Translations under genes and position numbers: made by a program
Shown: positions 45,259 through 54,334 of the stretch, piece after piece
Layout: each line of letters opens with the position of its first letter
How positions within the stretch are numbered: the stretch's first letter is position 1
Origin: Pseudoflavitalea rhizosphaerae
GTDB lineage: Bacteria; Bacteroidota; Bacteroidia; Chitinophagales; Chitinophagaceae
Direction: 5' to 3'
DNA length: 64,000 nt
Assembly: GCF_003991355.1 (NCBI RefSeq)
Contig: NZ_RCSU01000008.1
Coordinates: forward strand, 124,001 to 188,000
Notes under the pieces: model-generated
The model's input: only the letters and a program-made list of their open reading frames with translations
What the model was told of the DNA's origin: nothing
The model's database searches: none

Positions 45259-45696
45259 CAGATTGGATTTTGATAATGGATTATGATCATTAAGACCATG
45301 AAAACAATTCGCCGGATATTGAGAATTTTTTGCCTGCAAACAGGGTAAAAATTCAGAGATGTAGACACATCATAGCAGGCCGGTTTTGATGTCAGGGTTT
45401 TCATGGAGTTAATGGGTCCTGGGTAAAATTATACACTGATATTTTTTTTTACTAATAGTTTGCGACTAATTTTCAATTATTTGTGCTGTGTCAATATTTT
45501 TTATATTTCCTTTCAATACTGGTTACAAAACGGTTTTCAGCTTTTACTAAAGGGATTTTTCCGGATTTCAGGGAACCGGGATATAACGGTATGTCTTAAC
45601 CGAATAGCTGCAGTGCCTCTGCTCCCTCCATTTTCAGTGAACAATATTCTCTGTTGTTGAACGTTGTAACATATTATTGACAGAAATCATGTTTCT
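45259..45696. other. Gene-free divergent intergenic region
   Basis: 438 bases between divergent operons, AT-rich, with a run of nine T at about 45441-45449. I found no well-spaced TTTG/TAnnTTTG pair in either direction, no RNA gene and no repeat of the REPIN family. TATTATTG (45672-45679) is a one-mismatch -7 candidate for the lipoprotein gene. Confidence 0.4.
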
Positions 45697-46620
45697 ATGA
45701 AGACCAGGTTGTTTGCTGTAATATCCCTGACTACAGTTTTGTTGATTATTATAGTGGTTGGATGTAATAAGGAATTGGTCAGGGACCGCCTAACCGGTAG
45801 CTTACCCGAAACAGCTACGGCCCGCCCAGTCTTTAACTCCAATTGCACCGGTCCGGATTACGGTACTGCACTGGTTTGTCCGAAATGGAAAGGCCCGGGA
45901 AACGACTATATCATCTCTCCACTGAATAATCCCGGCGCCGGCACTTATTTTGCCATGCCACAGGGCCTGGTGATAGATAGCGCTACTGGTTCCATCAATA
46001 TCAGTAAAAGTGAAACAGGCGCCCGCTACCTGGTGGGCTTTGTAAAGGAAGGCAGCAGCGATACCTGTACGAAAGAACTGGTGCTTTCCGGCATTACATA
46101 TGTAGACAGTGTTTATGTACTAAGCGAAAACGATACACTCGCTATACCCTATTACAATGCGGACCCATCCGCCACATCAGTCTGTGATAACAGTAGTGAT
46201 CATCCCGCACCAGGCAACAATGATTGTGAATTCGATGATGGAGATGATGACGATAATGGCAACGGGCAGGCTGATGAACCGCCTCCCGGTCAAAAGGCCA
46301 ATGATCAGCATGTACGGGTTCGTACAACCAATGGCGTTATCAATTTACGGCAGTCGCTTGAGGAAGGCGCATTCGGCCAGAATCCACAGAATGGAGACAG
46401 CAAGGATGTTACCATCTATTACCGTTTGAGCGATTGCAGTAATAAGGCTTTGCAGAAGATAACAGTGCGGCTGTTCTATTATGAAAAAGCCAGCGATATC
46501 CCGCAAACGCTCACAGCAGATATTCGATCAAAGAGAAATGACTTCTTTTTGTCGCGTTATATCTATGCGCCCCTGGCTCCCAGGCCACCGCAGGTGATCA
46601 TTACGAGATACAGGGATTAA
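45697..46620 (+). CDS. Lipoprotein with acidic Asp-rich segment, next to the CHAT gene
   Basis: A 307-residue lipoprotein: the signal MKTRLFAVISLTTVLLIIIVVGC gives a lipobox Cys at residue 23. Two beta-rich regions flank a very acidic stretch near residues 175-195 (DCEFDDGDDDDNGNGQADE), which looks like a thrombospondin type 3 or EF-hand-type Ca2+ loop. The second half (HVRVRTTNGVINLRQSLEEG... IYYRLSDCSNKALQKITVRLFYYEK) is not recognised. It lies 49 bases upstream of the CHAT-domain gene in the same direction, so the two products probably work together in the envelope. Function unknown. Confidence 0.72.
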   Translation: MKTRLFAVISLTTVLLIIIVVGCNKELVRDRLTGSLPETATARPVFNSNCTGPDYGTALVCPKWKGPGNDYIISPLNNPGAGTYFAMPQGLVIDSATGSINISKSETGARYLVGFVKEGSSDTCTKELVLSGITYVDSVYVLSENDTLAIPYYNADPSATSVCDNSSDHPAPGNNDCEFDDGDDDDNGNGQADEPPPGQKANDQHVRVRTTNGVINLRQSLEEGAFGQNPQNGDSKDVTIYYRLSDCSNKALQKITVRLFYYEKASDIPQTLTADIRSKRNDFFLSRYIYAPLAPRPPQVIITRYRD

Positions 46621-46669
46621 AGCATTTGCCACCTTCGCAGTATACCCACCCCATAACCGAGAAAAACCC

Positions 46670-49480
46670 ATGCGCCGGATTACCATCCTGCTGTTCAGTC
46701 TGCTGATGTTCTGTGTGAACAGGAGCTTTGCTACCGGTAACCCGGAGCAGGAAGTACTGGCGCTCTATCAAAAGGCCAACCATCTTTTTTATCTCCCTGA
46801 ACCTACAGACCAAACAGATAGTTTAGCCCTTGCCGGCTTCGGAAAATTAATAACCCTATGTGAAAAAAGACATATCACTGATACCATCCTCTTTCAATCC
46901 TATCTAAAAAAAGGTATCCTGCTGGATGTGAAAAGAAATTATCCCGGCGCCCGCGATTCTTATCTGAAAGCTTTGTGGGTTCATCGTTTGAATAAGAAAT
47001 GGAGCGACTCCCTGCTCTTTACTTTGACTGTTTATACAGGTTCAGTTTATTATAACCTCAATCAATTCGATTCTGCCAATCACTTCCTCGCTGCTGCGGA
47101 ATCACTGAGTAAACAATTTCCCGGCCTGCCCGAAAAAGAACGCTTGTACAATGTATGGGGCGCCCTGTTCTACGAGAGCGGCAATTACCGGCAAAGCAGT
47201 AATTATTTCATGCAGGCACTTGAGATCGTAAAAAGCAAGAAGCCTTTCGATAAAATTTCCGCCATCAATTTCGAGAACAATATTGCCGCTTCCTTTTACA
47301 GGCAGGAACAGTTCGGGCAGGCGCTCGCCATTTACGGGAGGCTGCTCAAATACGGCTTGTTCACCAACCAGCTTTGGCTGAATATGGGAAAGGCTTACCT
47401 GGCAATGGGTAATCCTGTGCAGGCGCTCAACTGTTTTAAAAAAGTGAACCCTGTTGAAGTGCCCGGGGTAGAAAACGAAATGGCATTGGCGTATCTGCAA
47501 TTGAATGATCCTGGTTCAGCAGCCCGGTCTCTGAGCAGTTTTGCGCACAGATCACAGAACAGGTCCGGTAATGCAAAGGATCTGGACGCAGGCATTTACT
47601 TTTTTTACCGTGCCCGATTACAGCATCAGCAAAAGCAGTTTGCAGCAGCCCTTACATCTCTTCAACAGGCTGTGATCATATTTTCAGGGAGATTCAATAA
47701 CAAGGATATATCCACTAATCCGGATGGATTTACAGGTAGTTTCACTTCCTATAAATTGTTGGAAGCTTTGAAACTGAAAGCCGAAATATTTCAGCAGTTC
47801 AATACAAGCAATCGGCTGACTGCATCACTGGCCGCTTACCACAGCGCCATTTCCCTGCTTCGGTATATCGAGAAAAGCTACGATACCGATGATGCAAGAT
47901 TGTTGCTGAAAAAAAACAGCAAAGCAATTTATGATGGGGCTTTCAGGGTTTGCATGCAGCTTCATCAGGAACATCCGGGTGAACAATATCTTGAACAGGC
48001 TTTCCTGATCGCAGAGAAAAGCAAGGCATCTGTGATAGCACAACAGTTGAAAGAACATCAGTATAAACAGATCAACGGCATCGATCCGGTTTTGCTGCAG
48101 GAAGAAAGACAACTGAAATACAGTATCGCCCGCCTCAATGTAAAATTGGACCAGGCTAACGATCTGCAGGCAAGCGCATCCATCGTTAAGGAAAAAATGA
48201 ATGTAGAGATCGAACTGTCCAAACTCCAACAGGAAATTGAACGGAACAATATTTATTACAGGCTGAAATATGAAGAATCCTATCCCAGCCTCAAACAGAT
48301 CCAGCAGGCGATTGGCAAGGAGCAGGTATTGGTGAGCCTTTATGCAGATACCGCCAGTCTGCATACATTCGTGATCAGCAGTAATGACTTCCGGTATTTG
48401 AAGACCGATTCATTGAAGTATATAAAACAGCTGATCAATACCTGGACCGATGCTTTACAGACTGCAACCCCCGGGCGCAGGTTCAGCGGCCAGGCGACAG
48501 GCCCGGAATTGTACCAGCGCCTGGTGCTGCCAATACTGTCTGTGACCGGCAGATTGAAGGAATGGATCATTATTCCTGACGATGTGCTGCATTTTCTACC
48601 GTTTGAATCTTTGCCTGACAATAAGGGTGCGCCTTTGCTGGAATCGATCACCACCAGTTATCATTTTTCATCCCAGTTCATAGTTCCGCAGTTCGCGGCA
48701 AGAACCGGAGAGGCGCCTTACAACGTACTGGCGATGGCCCCCTTCAATAACTCTGGTATTTCTATCCCCGGCCATCCAGTACTTTACAGCTTACCCGCAT
48801 CCATAAACGAAATAAAAGGACTGCCGGGCTTGCAGTTAACGGATCGCAGTGCTACCAAAGGAAATTTTCTGCAAAACCTTAACCGTTATCCGGTGCTGCA
48901 TGTAGTTACCCATGCAGTGGCAGACCTCGACAATAGTGGTGGTTCATTCCTTGCATTCTATCCGGATAAAGGAAAATATGAAGACAATCGATTGTATGCG
49001 GATGAAATATACGGACTGAATATGGATGCTACAGAGTTGGTGATACTCAGCGCCTGCGAAACCGGACAGGGTAAGCTGATTAATGGTGAAGGAGTGATGA
49101 GCCTGTCGAGAGGATTTGCCTATGCCGGTTGTGCCAGTATCATCAACAGTTTATGGAAAGCAGACGATAAAGCTTCTTCTGTTATTCTGAAAAGATTTCA
49201 TCATCATCTGCAGCAGGGGCATTCCAGAGCCAAAGCCCTTCAACTGGCGAAACTGGACTACCTGCACAGCGATGCCCTGTACAAAACGCCGGATTACTGG
49301 GCCAATTTTGTACTGTTAGGTAACACCGGTCCAATGGTAAAAAGAATGCCTTTATCGATATCTTTCTTATACTTTTTGATATTCCTGTTTTTATCGGTCC
49401 CTTATTGCTTCCTGCTACCCGCTTTGCGTTTCAGGATATTCAGATCCAGTTCTGAGAAGCCTTTTACCCTTTCGGCATAG
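46670..49480 (+). CDS. Exported TPR-CHAT caspase-like protease with C-terminal membrane anchor
   Basis: A 936-residue protein. It has a signal peptide (ITILLFSLLMFCVNRSFAT), TPR-like helical repeats from about 25 to 430 and a coiled-coil segment about 470-530 (EERQLKYSIARLNVKLDQANDL...). A CHAT protease domain covers about 590-890, with catalytic His748 (HVVTHA) and Cys796 (LSACETG), plus the closing GFAYAGCASIINSLWKADD and YWANFVLLGN motifs. The C-terminus has a hydrophobic helix (SISFLYFLIFLFLSVPYCFLLPALRF), so the enzyme is likely periplasmic and membrane-anchored. It overlaps by 79 bases, tail to tail, the anti-sigma-like TPR gene on the other strand. A role in regulated proteolysis is inference. 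Confidence 0.88.
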   Translation: MRRITILLFSLLMFCVNRSFATGNPEQEVLALYQKANHLFYLPEPTDQTDSLALAGFGKLITLCEKRHITDTILFQSYLKKGILLDVKRNYPGARDSYLKALWVHRLNKKWSDSLLFTLTVYTGSVYYNLNQFDSANHFLAAAESLSKQFPGLPEKERLYNVWGALFYESGNYRQSSNYFMQALEIVKSKKPFDKISAINFENNIAASFYRQEQFGQALAIYGRLLKYGLFTNQLWLNMGKAYLAMGNPVQALNCFKKVNPVEVPGVENEMALAYLQLNDPGSAARSLSSFAHRSQNRSGNAKDLDAGIYFFYRARLQHQQKQFAAALTSLQQAVIIFSGRFNNKDISTNPDGFTGSFTSYKLLEALKLKAEIFQQFNTSNRLTASLAAYHSAISLLRYIEKSYDTDDARLLLKKNSKAIYDGAFRVCMQLHQEHPGEQYLEQAFLIAEKSKASVIAQQLKEHQYKQINGIDPVLLQEERQLKYSIARLNVKLDQANDLQASASIVKEKMNVEIELSKLQQEIERNNIYYRLKYEESYPSLKQIQQAIGKEQVLVSLYADTASLHTFVISSNDFRYLKTDSLKYIKQLINTWTDALQTATPGRRFSGQATGPELYQRLVLPILSVTGRLKEWIIIPDDVLHFLPFESLPDNKGAPLLESITTSYHFSSQFIVPQFAARTGEAPYNVLAMAPFNNSGISIPGHPVLYSLPASINEIKGLPGLQLTDRSATKGNFLQNLNRYPVLHVVTHAVADLDNSGGSFLAFYPDKGKYEDNRLYADEIYGLNMDATELVILSACETGQGKLINGEGVMSLSRGFAYAGCASIINSLWKADDKASSVILKRFHHHLQQGHSRAKALQLAKLDYLHSDALYKTPDYWANFVLLGNTGPMVKRMPLSISFLYFLIFLFLSVPYCFLLPALRFRIFRSSSEKPFTLSA

Positions 49481-50154
49481 GGATGACCAGGATTCGTTTC
49501 GATCTTTTCAAATATTGCAATAGCTTCCGCCGGTTGATCATTGGCCAATAAAGCCAGGGCCAGGTAGTAATTTGTTTCATCTTCATAATCGCGATCTCCT
49601 GCATTATTCAGCACGCCTTCAAATTTTCGGATGGCAGCATCATAATTATGCAGTTCCATTTCGGCTATGCCTGCCAGAAAGATCGACTGATTATTCTTCA
49701 CCTGCAAATGCTCATACAGCCGGATAACTTCTTTCCAGTTCTTATGATCATAGGCCCGCACCAGGTCCTGGCCCGACGGAACGCCTTCTCCCCTCTTTAC
49801 CGGCAATTCATAAGCTGCGTAGTGGTCCTTGAAAAAGTGCTTGCTGTTCACTGAAGCATATTTCAAAACGGCAGCAGCTCCAAGCAGCACAATGATGGCA
49901 GCGGACACGCGTAAAATTTTTTTCATTGAAAAAACAGGGGCCTTGCGGGTATCGGCGAGGAACTGTTCTTTCACGGCAGCTACCTGCTGTACAAGACCTT
50001 CATACCGGATAGCATCCACTGCCAGGTTCTGGTAGTTCCATTCTTCCAGGGCTTCCGGTTGTTGCCGGATCAGTTCTTCCGCTTCCGGTATCCGGCGTCC
50101 CTGCAGTGTTTCATCCAGGTGGTCTGTCAATAGATTTCTCTTGCTTTCTTCCAT
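49402..50154 (-). CDS. Single-pass membrane TPR protein, candidate anti-sigma factor
   Basis: A 250-residue protein. The N-terminal ~77 residues are soluble and helical (LLTDHLDETLQGRRIPEAEELIRQQ...), as in cytoplasmic anti-sigma domains. They are followed by one membrane helix (ILRVSAAIIVLLGAAAVLKYA, about 79-99) and about three periplasmic TPR units (VRAYDHKNWKEVIRLYEHL, AGIAEMELHNYDAAIRKFEGVL, YYLALALLANDQPAEAIAIFEKI). It starts 7 bases after the ECF sigma gene, the usual place for an anti-sigma factor. Its 3' end overlaps the CHAT gene on the other strand by 79 bases. Confidence 0.75.
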   Translation of the reverse strand: MEESKRNLLTDHLDETLQGRRIPEAEELIRQQPEALEEWNYQNLAVDAIRYEGLVQQVAAVKEQFLADTRKAPVFSMKKILRVSAAIIVLLGAAAVLKYASVNSKHFFKDHYAAYELPVKRGEGVPSGQDLVRAYDHKNWKEVIRLYEHLQVKNNQSIFLAGIAEMELHNYDAAIRKFEGVLNNAGDRDYEDETNYYLALALLANDQPAEAIAIFEKIETNPGHPYAERVKGFSELDLNILKRKAGSRKQ

Positions 50155-50161
50155 ACGTATA

Positions 50162-50764
50162 TTATTCGTGTGGGTAATTGAATGAATTCCTGATGGCAGG
50201 GGAATTGCGCAGCAAGTCGGATAGCTGTTGCAGGCATTTGTATTTCTTATTCCTTACCACCTGTTCATTTTCATAAGGCAAATGTGAAACGATTTCTTTC
50301 ATAGACAGGTTCTGGTAATAATATAGCAACAGTATCTTTTTACAGTTTTCCCCCAACCTGCCAAGTATATCTTTGAATTGTTTTTTCGTTTCCTGGTCAA
50401 CCAGGAAAGCACTGATATCGTTTTCCTGTATTTCCTTTGAATGCTGGAATTGTTCTTCCCTCAAACTTGCCCTCGTTCTTCTTTTTAATTCATTCAGCCA
50501 GCTATTCTTAGCCATGCTCATCAGGAAAGTACCGATAGATGAATCGCCCCGGAACTTATCTTTCCTGACGATCTCGATAAAGCTTACTACAGTATCCTGG
50601 AAAATATCTTCTGCATCCTGCCTGGTGCCGCTGTTCTTCAGAACATGCGCGCTGATCATAGCCGAATATTGCTCATAGATGAAACGAATAACCAGGTTCA
50701 GGTCCTGATCATTCTTTATGAGGGTTAAAAGGGCGGTATCACTATAATTAGGGCTATTTTTCAT
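50162..50764 (-). CDS. RNA polymerase ECF-type sigma factor
   Basis: A 200-residue sigma factor from the ATG at 50764 (the open frame reaches 50845). Region 2 is visible as LVIRFIYEQYSAMISAHVLKNSGTRQDAEDIFQDTVVSFIEIVRK ... GTFLMSMAKNSWLNELKRR. Region 4 follows as LGRLGENCKKILLLYYYQNLSMKEIVSHLPYENEQVVRNKKYKCLQQL, with the helix-turn-helix near the end. It is cotranscribed with the TPR membrane protein downstream and faces the CHAT-protease gene, suggesting an envelope-stress or contact-responsive regulon. Confidence 0.9.
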   Translation of the reverse strand: MKNSPNYSDTALLTLIKNDQDLNLVIRFIYEQYSAMISAHVLKNSGTRQDAEDIFQDTVVSFIEIVRKDKFRGDSSIGTFLMSMAKNSWLNELKRRTRASLREEQFQHSKEIQENDISAFLVDQETKKQFKDILGRLGENCKKILLLYYYQNLSMKEIVSHLPYENEQVVRNKKYKCLQQLSDLLRNSPAIRNSFNYPHE

Positions 50765-50829
50765 ATGCCTCAACCAATTGGTAAATCCTGTTTTTGTAAA
50801 TGTAACCTGATTAGGGATTTTTATAAAAG

Positions 50830-50860
50830 AAAAAGCCGATCCCATAGGAGCGGCTCTTTA
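50830..50860 (-). terminator. Terminator of the pgm-ompH operon
   Basis: On the minus strand a 9-bp stem with one mismatch (AGCCGCTCC / GGATCGGCT, loop TATG) is followed by TTTTCTTTT. It lies 18 bases past the OmpH-like stop and just upstream of the sigma factor gene. Confidence 0.8.
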
Positions 50861-50877
50861 CTAATAGTTTATACCGG

Positions 50878-51432
50878 TCATGGTTTCTTTACCCCGCCCG
50901 GTGCTCCTGACGGTGGCGCCGCGCTCAGGTTTAAGCCCAGTTTCTTTGCTACAAGCGGCAGTATATCATCGGCAGCAGGGAAAGCGATCAGTTGCTCCTT
51001 GCTGAGAATATAAGCATACCCATTCTCTTTGGCAACTGCCTGTGTGGTTTGCACGGCCTTTTGCTGAATAGGCGCCAGCAGTTCCTGCTCCCTTTTCTGC
51101 ATAGACTGTTGCGCAGTCTGGTTGAAGTTCACGATCCTGATATATAATTCGTTCAATTCTTTTCTTTTGACCTCACGCATGGCGGTTGTCCATTTGGTAG
51201 AGTCAACATTGAAAATGCTGTCTTTACGCTGAAACTCCAACTGGTAATCGTTTGCCTGCTCCTGCAAAGCTTTTTGATGCTCCTGCATATCGCCATTGGC
51301 CTTCTTGTATTCAGGCATGGCAACAATCAGTTCCTGCAGGCTGATATACCCGATCCTGGTCTGAGCCTGAGAGCCTGTACCCACACTCATCAAAACCATG
51401 GTCACAAGTAAGCATGAAAATAATCTCTTCAT
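50878..51432 (-). CDS. OmpH/Skp family periplasmic chaperone
   Basis: A 184-residue exported protein. A signal peptide (LFSCLLVTMVLMSVGTGSQAQ) is followed by the Skp start RIGYISLQELIVAMPEYKKA. A long amphipathic coiled-coil arm (about 45-130, rich in Q, E, K) and the C-terminal strands (GYAYILSKEQLIAFPAADDILPLVAKKLGL) complete the fold. Skp proteins form trimers that hold unfolded outer-membrane proteins in the periplasm. The tail ending PPSGAPGGVKKP is a low-complexity extension. It starts 23 bases after the phosphohexomutase gene. Confidence 0.88.
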   Translation of the reverse strand: MKRLFSCLLVTMVLMSVGTGSQAQTRIGYISLQELIVAMPEYKKANGDMQEHQKALQEQANDYQLEFQRKDSIFNVDSTKWTTAMREVKRKELNELYIRIVNFNQTAQQSMQKREQELLAPIQQKAVQTTQAVAKENGYAYILSKEQLIAFPAADDILPLVAKKLGLNLSAAPPSGAPGGVKKP

Positions 51433-51455
51433 TGTAGTTGTTTTTTTTATTGGTT

Positions 51456-53180
51456 TTATAAAGACAGGCCTTGAATGATCCCGTCGATCTTGCTTTTTGC
51501 TGCAGCCTGTGCTTCAGGAAACCCGTTGGCATTGCTGAGTTGCGTATTCACACTGAAATAGAATTTTATTTTGGGCTCCGTACCACTGGGGCGGGCAGAG
51601 ATCTTGCTTCCATCCGCAAGGATGAACTGCAATACATTGGAGCCAGGCAGCCTGATATCCCATTCCTCTCCTGTCTGCAGGTTGCGTCCGCGCTTCAGCT
51701 GGTAATCCAATAACTGTACCACAGGTACATTGTTCAGGGATGCAGGCGGTGTTTTGCGGTACTGCTCCATCATATTGGCGATCTCCTGCTGACCATTCAT
51801 TCCTTTTTTTGTGATAGAGATCAGGTGTTCCTGGAAATAACCGAACTGAACATAGAGGTCAAGTAGTTTATCGTAGAGACTGCGCCCTTTCGCTTTTTCG
51901 TAGGCTGCCATTTCGCAGAGCAGGGCAACTGCGCTGACGGCGTCTTTATCGCGGAGCTGGTCGCCGATCATCAATCCATAACTTTCTTCTCCCCCAATTA
52001 CATAATTCTCTTTTCCTTCTTTTTCCTTGATGAGTTCTGCGATCCATTTGAAGCCGGTGAGCACATTGTAACAGGCAACATTGTAATGCGCCGCGATCCT
52101 GTCTATCATATCGGTGGTAACGATGGTTTTCACCACCATATCATTCGGTTGTGCCACACCTTTAGTACGTCGTGCTTCCAGCAGGTAGTTGAAAGCGAGT
52201 ACTGCTGTCTGGTTACCGTTCATCAGCACCCAGTTACCATTATTGTCCTTGATGCCGATGCCCACGCGGTCTGCATCAGGATCAGTACCCAGCAGGATAT
52301 CCGCGTCCAGTGCTTTCGCTTTTTTGAGACCGATGCTCATGGCTTCGGACTCTTCGGGATTCGGATATACCACGGTAGGAAAATTGCCATCGGGCTTTGC
52401 CTGCTCTTCCACTATCGTAACATTGGTGAAACCGAACTCCTTCAATACCTGCGGAACCAGCATGATACCTGTGCCGTGAATAGGTGTATACACGATCTTC
52501 AGATCATGTTGCTGCGCAATCACTTCAGGATAAACACTGAGTCTTTTTACCATTTTGATATAGGCATCGTCCATTTCCTTTCCGATGATCTGGATATTGG
52601 CTTCTCCGCCGCTCCATTTCACATCGTCTACCGAAGCGATCTTGTCTACCTCACGTATAACGTTTTTATCATGCGGCGGCACCAGTTGTCCGCCATCATT
52701 CCAATAAGCTTTGTAACCGTTGTATTCTTTCGGGTTATGGGAAGCGGTACAAACCACGCCGCCCTGACAGCCGAGCTTACGGATAGTGAAACTCAGTTCA
52801 GGCGTAGGTCTCAGGGATTCAAAGAGAAACACTTTGATGCCGTTGGCGGCCATCACATTGGCGGTGATCTCGGCGAAGGCGCGACTGTTATTGCGGGGAT
52901 CATGTGCAATAGCTACACGTATTTCGCCGCCGGGCCAGGTTTGTTTTAGATAATTGGCATATCCCTGTGTGCTCATGCCCACCGTGTACTTGTTCATGCG
53001 GTTGGTGCCTACGCCCATGATACCGCGTAAGCCACCGGTACCGAATTCCAGGTTCCGGTAAAATGCATCGGCCAGTTCATTGGGATTCTCTGCTTCAAGT
53101 CTTTTGACCTCATTTTTTGTATCCTGATCAAAATTTCCATTCAGCCAGGCATTCACATTTTCCTTGATCTTATCTTCCAT
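51456..53180 (-). CDS. Phosphohexomutase (phosphoglucomutase/phosphomannomutase)
   Basis: A 574-residue alpha-D-phosphohexomutase. The phosphoserine loop is TASHNPKEYNGYK (Ser147). The metal-binding loop is GTDPDADRVG, the sugar-binding loop GGEESYG and the phosphate-binding loop RPSGTEPKIKFY: all four are intact. It interconverts hexose-1- and -6-phosphates (glucose or mannose), linking glycolysis with trehalose, glycan and cell-wall synthesis. Length fits the PGM2-like bacterial form. First gene of an operon with the OmpH-like gene. Confidence 0.93.
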   Translation of the reverse strand: MEDKIKENVNAWLNGNFDQDTKNEVKRLEAENPNELADAFYRNLEFGTGGLRGIMGVGTNRMNKYTVGMSTQGYANYLKQTWPGGEIRVAIAHDPRNNSRAFAEITANVMAANGIKVFLFESLRPTPELSFTIRKLGCQGGVVCTASHNPKEYNGYKAYWNDGGQLVPPHDKNVIREVDKIASVDDVKWSGGEANIQIIGKEMDDAYIKMVKRLSVYPEVIAQQHDLKIVYTPIHGTGIMLVPQVLKEFGFTNVTIVEEQAKPDGNFPTVVYPNPEESEAMSIGLKKAKALDADILLGTDPDADRVGIGIKDNNGNWVLMNGNQTAVLAFNYLLEARRTKGVAQPNDMVVKTIVTTDMIDRIAAHYNVACYNVLTGFKWIAELIKEKEGKENYVIGGEESYGLMIGDQLRDKDAVSAVALLCEMAAYEKAKGRSLYDKLLDLYVQFGYFQEHLISITKKGMNGQQEIANMMEQYRKTPPASLNNVPVVQLLDYQLKRGRNLQTGEEWDIRLPGSNVLQFILADGSKISARPSGTEPKIKFYFSVNTQLSNANGFPEAQAAAKSKIDGIIQGLSL

Positions 53181-53245
53181 ACTAACTTTTTATTTTGCGC
53201 GTTCAATTGACAGGTTGAAGGTCTGAAGTTATTGAATTTTATGGA

Positions 53246-53276
53246 TTGATAACCTCGTATAACAAACGTATTTTTG
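53246..53276 (+). promoter_or_regulatory. Promoter of the DUF2279 gene, predicting a leaderless transcript
   Basis: TTG (53246-53248), 20 bases, then TATTTTTG (53269-53276), a consensus Bacteroidota promoter. The ATG at 53281 lies only 4 bases past the -7 box, so the transcript probably starts at or next to the start codon. Confidence 0.65.
53263..53270 (-). promoter_or_regulatory. -7 element of the pgm gene, overlapping the divergent promoter
   Basis: On the minus strand TACGTTTG matches TAnnTTTG and shares its first two bases with the plus-strand -7 box TATTTTTG. No -33 element was placed. The leader to the pgm start at 53180 would be about 75 bases. Confidence 0.5.
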
Positions 53277-53280
53277 TGTT

Positions 53281-54288
53281 ATGATCCAGGGCCGTAGGAG
53301 AATACCCCTTCTCTTGCTTGCATGTCTGATAGTCCCCGCATTGGACCTGCATGCCCAGGAAGTTCAGGTTGATGTAGGTCTGCCAGAACATCCCGGGGAT
53401 ACTGTTGCCACCACTTCCAAAAATACAACACCGGTTAAAACTGCTTCGCAATCCAGGCTCTGGCTGGTAACGGGCACTCATGTTGGTTTATGGAGCGGCT
53501 CCTTCATCGCACTCAATAAAGCCTGGTACAAAGGATATGAGAAAACCCATTTCCATTTCTTCAATGATAACAAAGAATGGCTGCAAATGGACAAAGCCGG
53601 GCATGGCTGGACCGCCTACCATTTGAGCAGGATCTCTGCCGAGGCCTGGTACTGGACGGCACTGGATCGCAAAAGGAGTGCCTGGCTTGGCGGCTTCAGC
53701 GCTATAGTTTATCAAAGCATCATCGAGATACAGGATGGCTATTCGGCAGAATGGGGCTTCAGTTGGGGAGATATGACGGCCAATGCTGCCGGAGCAGCTG
53801 CTTACCTCGCCCAGGAGCTGGGATGGAATGAACAAAGGATACAAATCAAGCTGGGCTATTCGCCCTATGATTATTCCACACGGGAGATGAAGAACAGGCG
53901 CAATCAGCTTTTTGGTAAAACCTTCAGCGAACGCTTATTGAAAGATTATAATTCACAGACCTACTGGGTCAGCTTCAATATCAATTCCTTCATCCCGGAA
54001 AGCAGGCTTCCCAAATGGCTCAACCTGGCCGTGGGTTACAATGGACGAGGTATGCTGGGCGGAGAAGACAATAAATGGACAGGGCCCGATGGAAATGATT
54101 ATTCCTATCCTCAACTGGAAAGGACCAGGCATTTCTTCCTTTCGCCGGACATTGATCTTACCCGTATCCGCACCAATAAGAAATGGCTTCGCTCTGTATT
54201 ATTTGTAGCGAATATGATAAAGATCCCCGCACCAGCGCTGGAACTCAGCAATAAAGGAAAGTTCAGGGCCCACGTTCTCTATTGGTGA
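53281..54288 (+). CDS. DUF2279 family exported protein
   Basis: A 335-residue protein with a signal peptide (IPLLLLACLIVPALDLHAQ) and a DUF2279 (YfiM-like) domain: HVGLWSGSFIALNKAWYKGYEKTHFHFFND, WLQMDKAGHGWTAYHLSRIS and the glycine-rich WSWGDMTANAAGAAAYLAQE-like segment. The middle has small hydrophobic helices, the C-terminus beta-strands (YWVSFNINSFIPES... LNLAVGYNGRGML), suggesting outer-membrane association. The family has no established role. The conserved His and Asp residues hint at metal binding (inference). Divergent from pgm with overlapping promoters. Confidence 0.8.
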   Translation: MIQGRRRIPLLLLACLIVPALDLHAQEVQVDVGLPEHPGDTVATTSKNTTPVKTASQSRLWLVTGTHVGLWSGSFIALNKAWYKGYEKTHFHFFNDNKEWLQMDKAGHGWTAYHLSRISAEAWYWTALDRKRSAWLGGFSAIVYQSIIEIQDGYSAEWGFSWGDMTANAAGAAAYLAQELGWNEQRIQIKLGYSPYDYSTREMKNRRNQLFGKTFSERLLKDYNSQTYWVSFNINSFIPESRLPKWLNLAVGYNGRGMLGGEDNKWTGPDGNDYSYPQLERTRHFFLSPDIDLTRIRTNKKWLRSVLFVANMIKIPAPALELSNKGKFRAHVLYW

Positions 54289-54334
54289 ACAGATTCTGAA
54301 CAATTCCTTACATTCGCAACAAATCAACATTTTT

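Noticed and set aside
52086-52949. Open frame of 287 codons on the plus strand inside the phosphohexomutase gene
   Set aside because: Antisense to intact pgm motifs; no homology signal.
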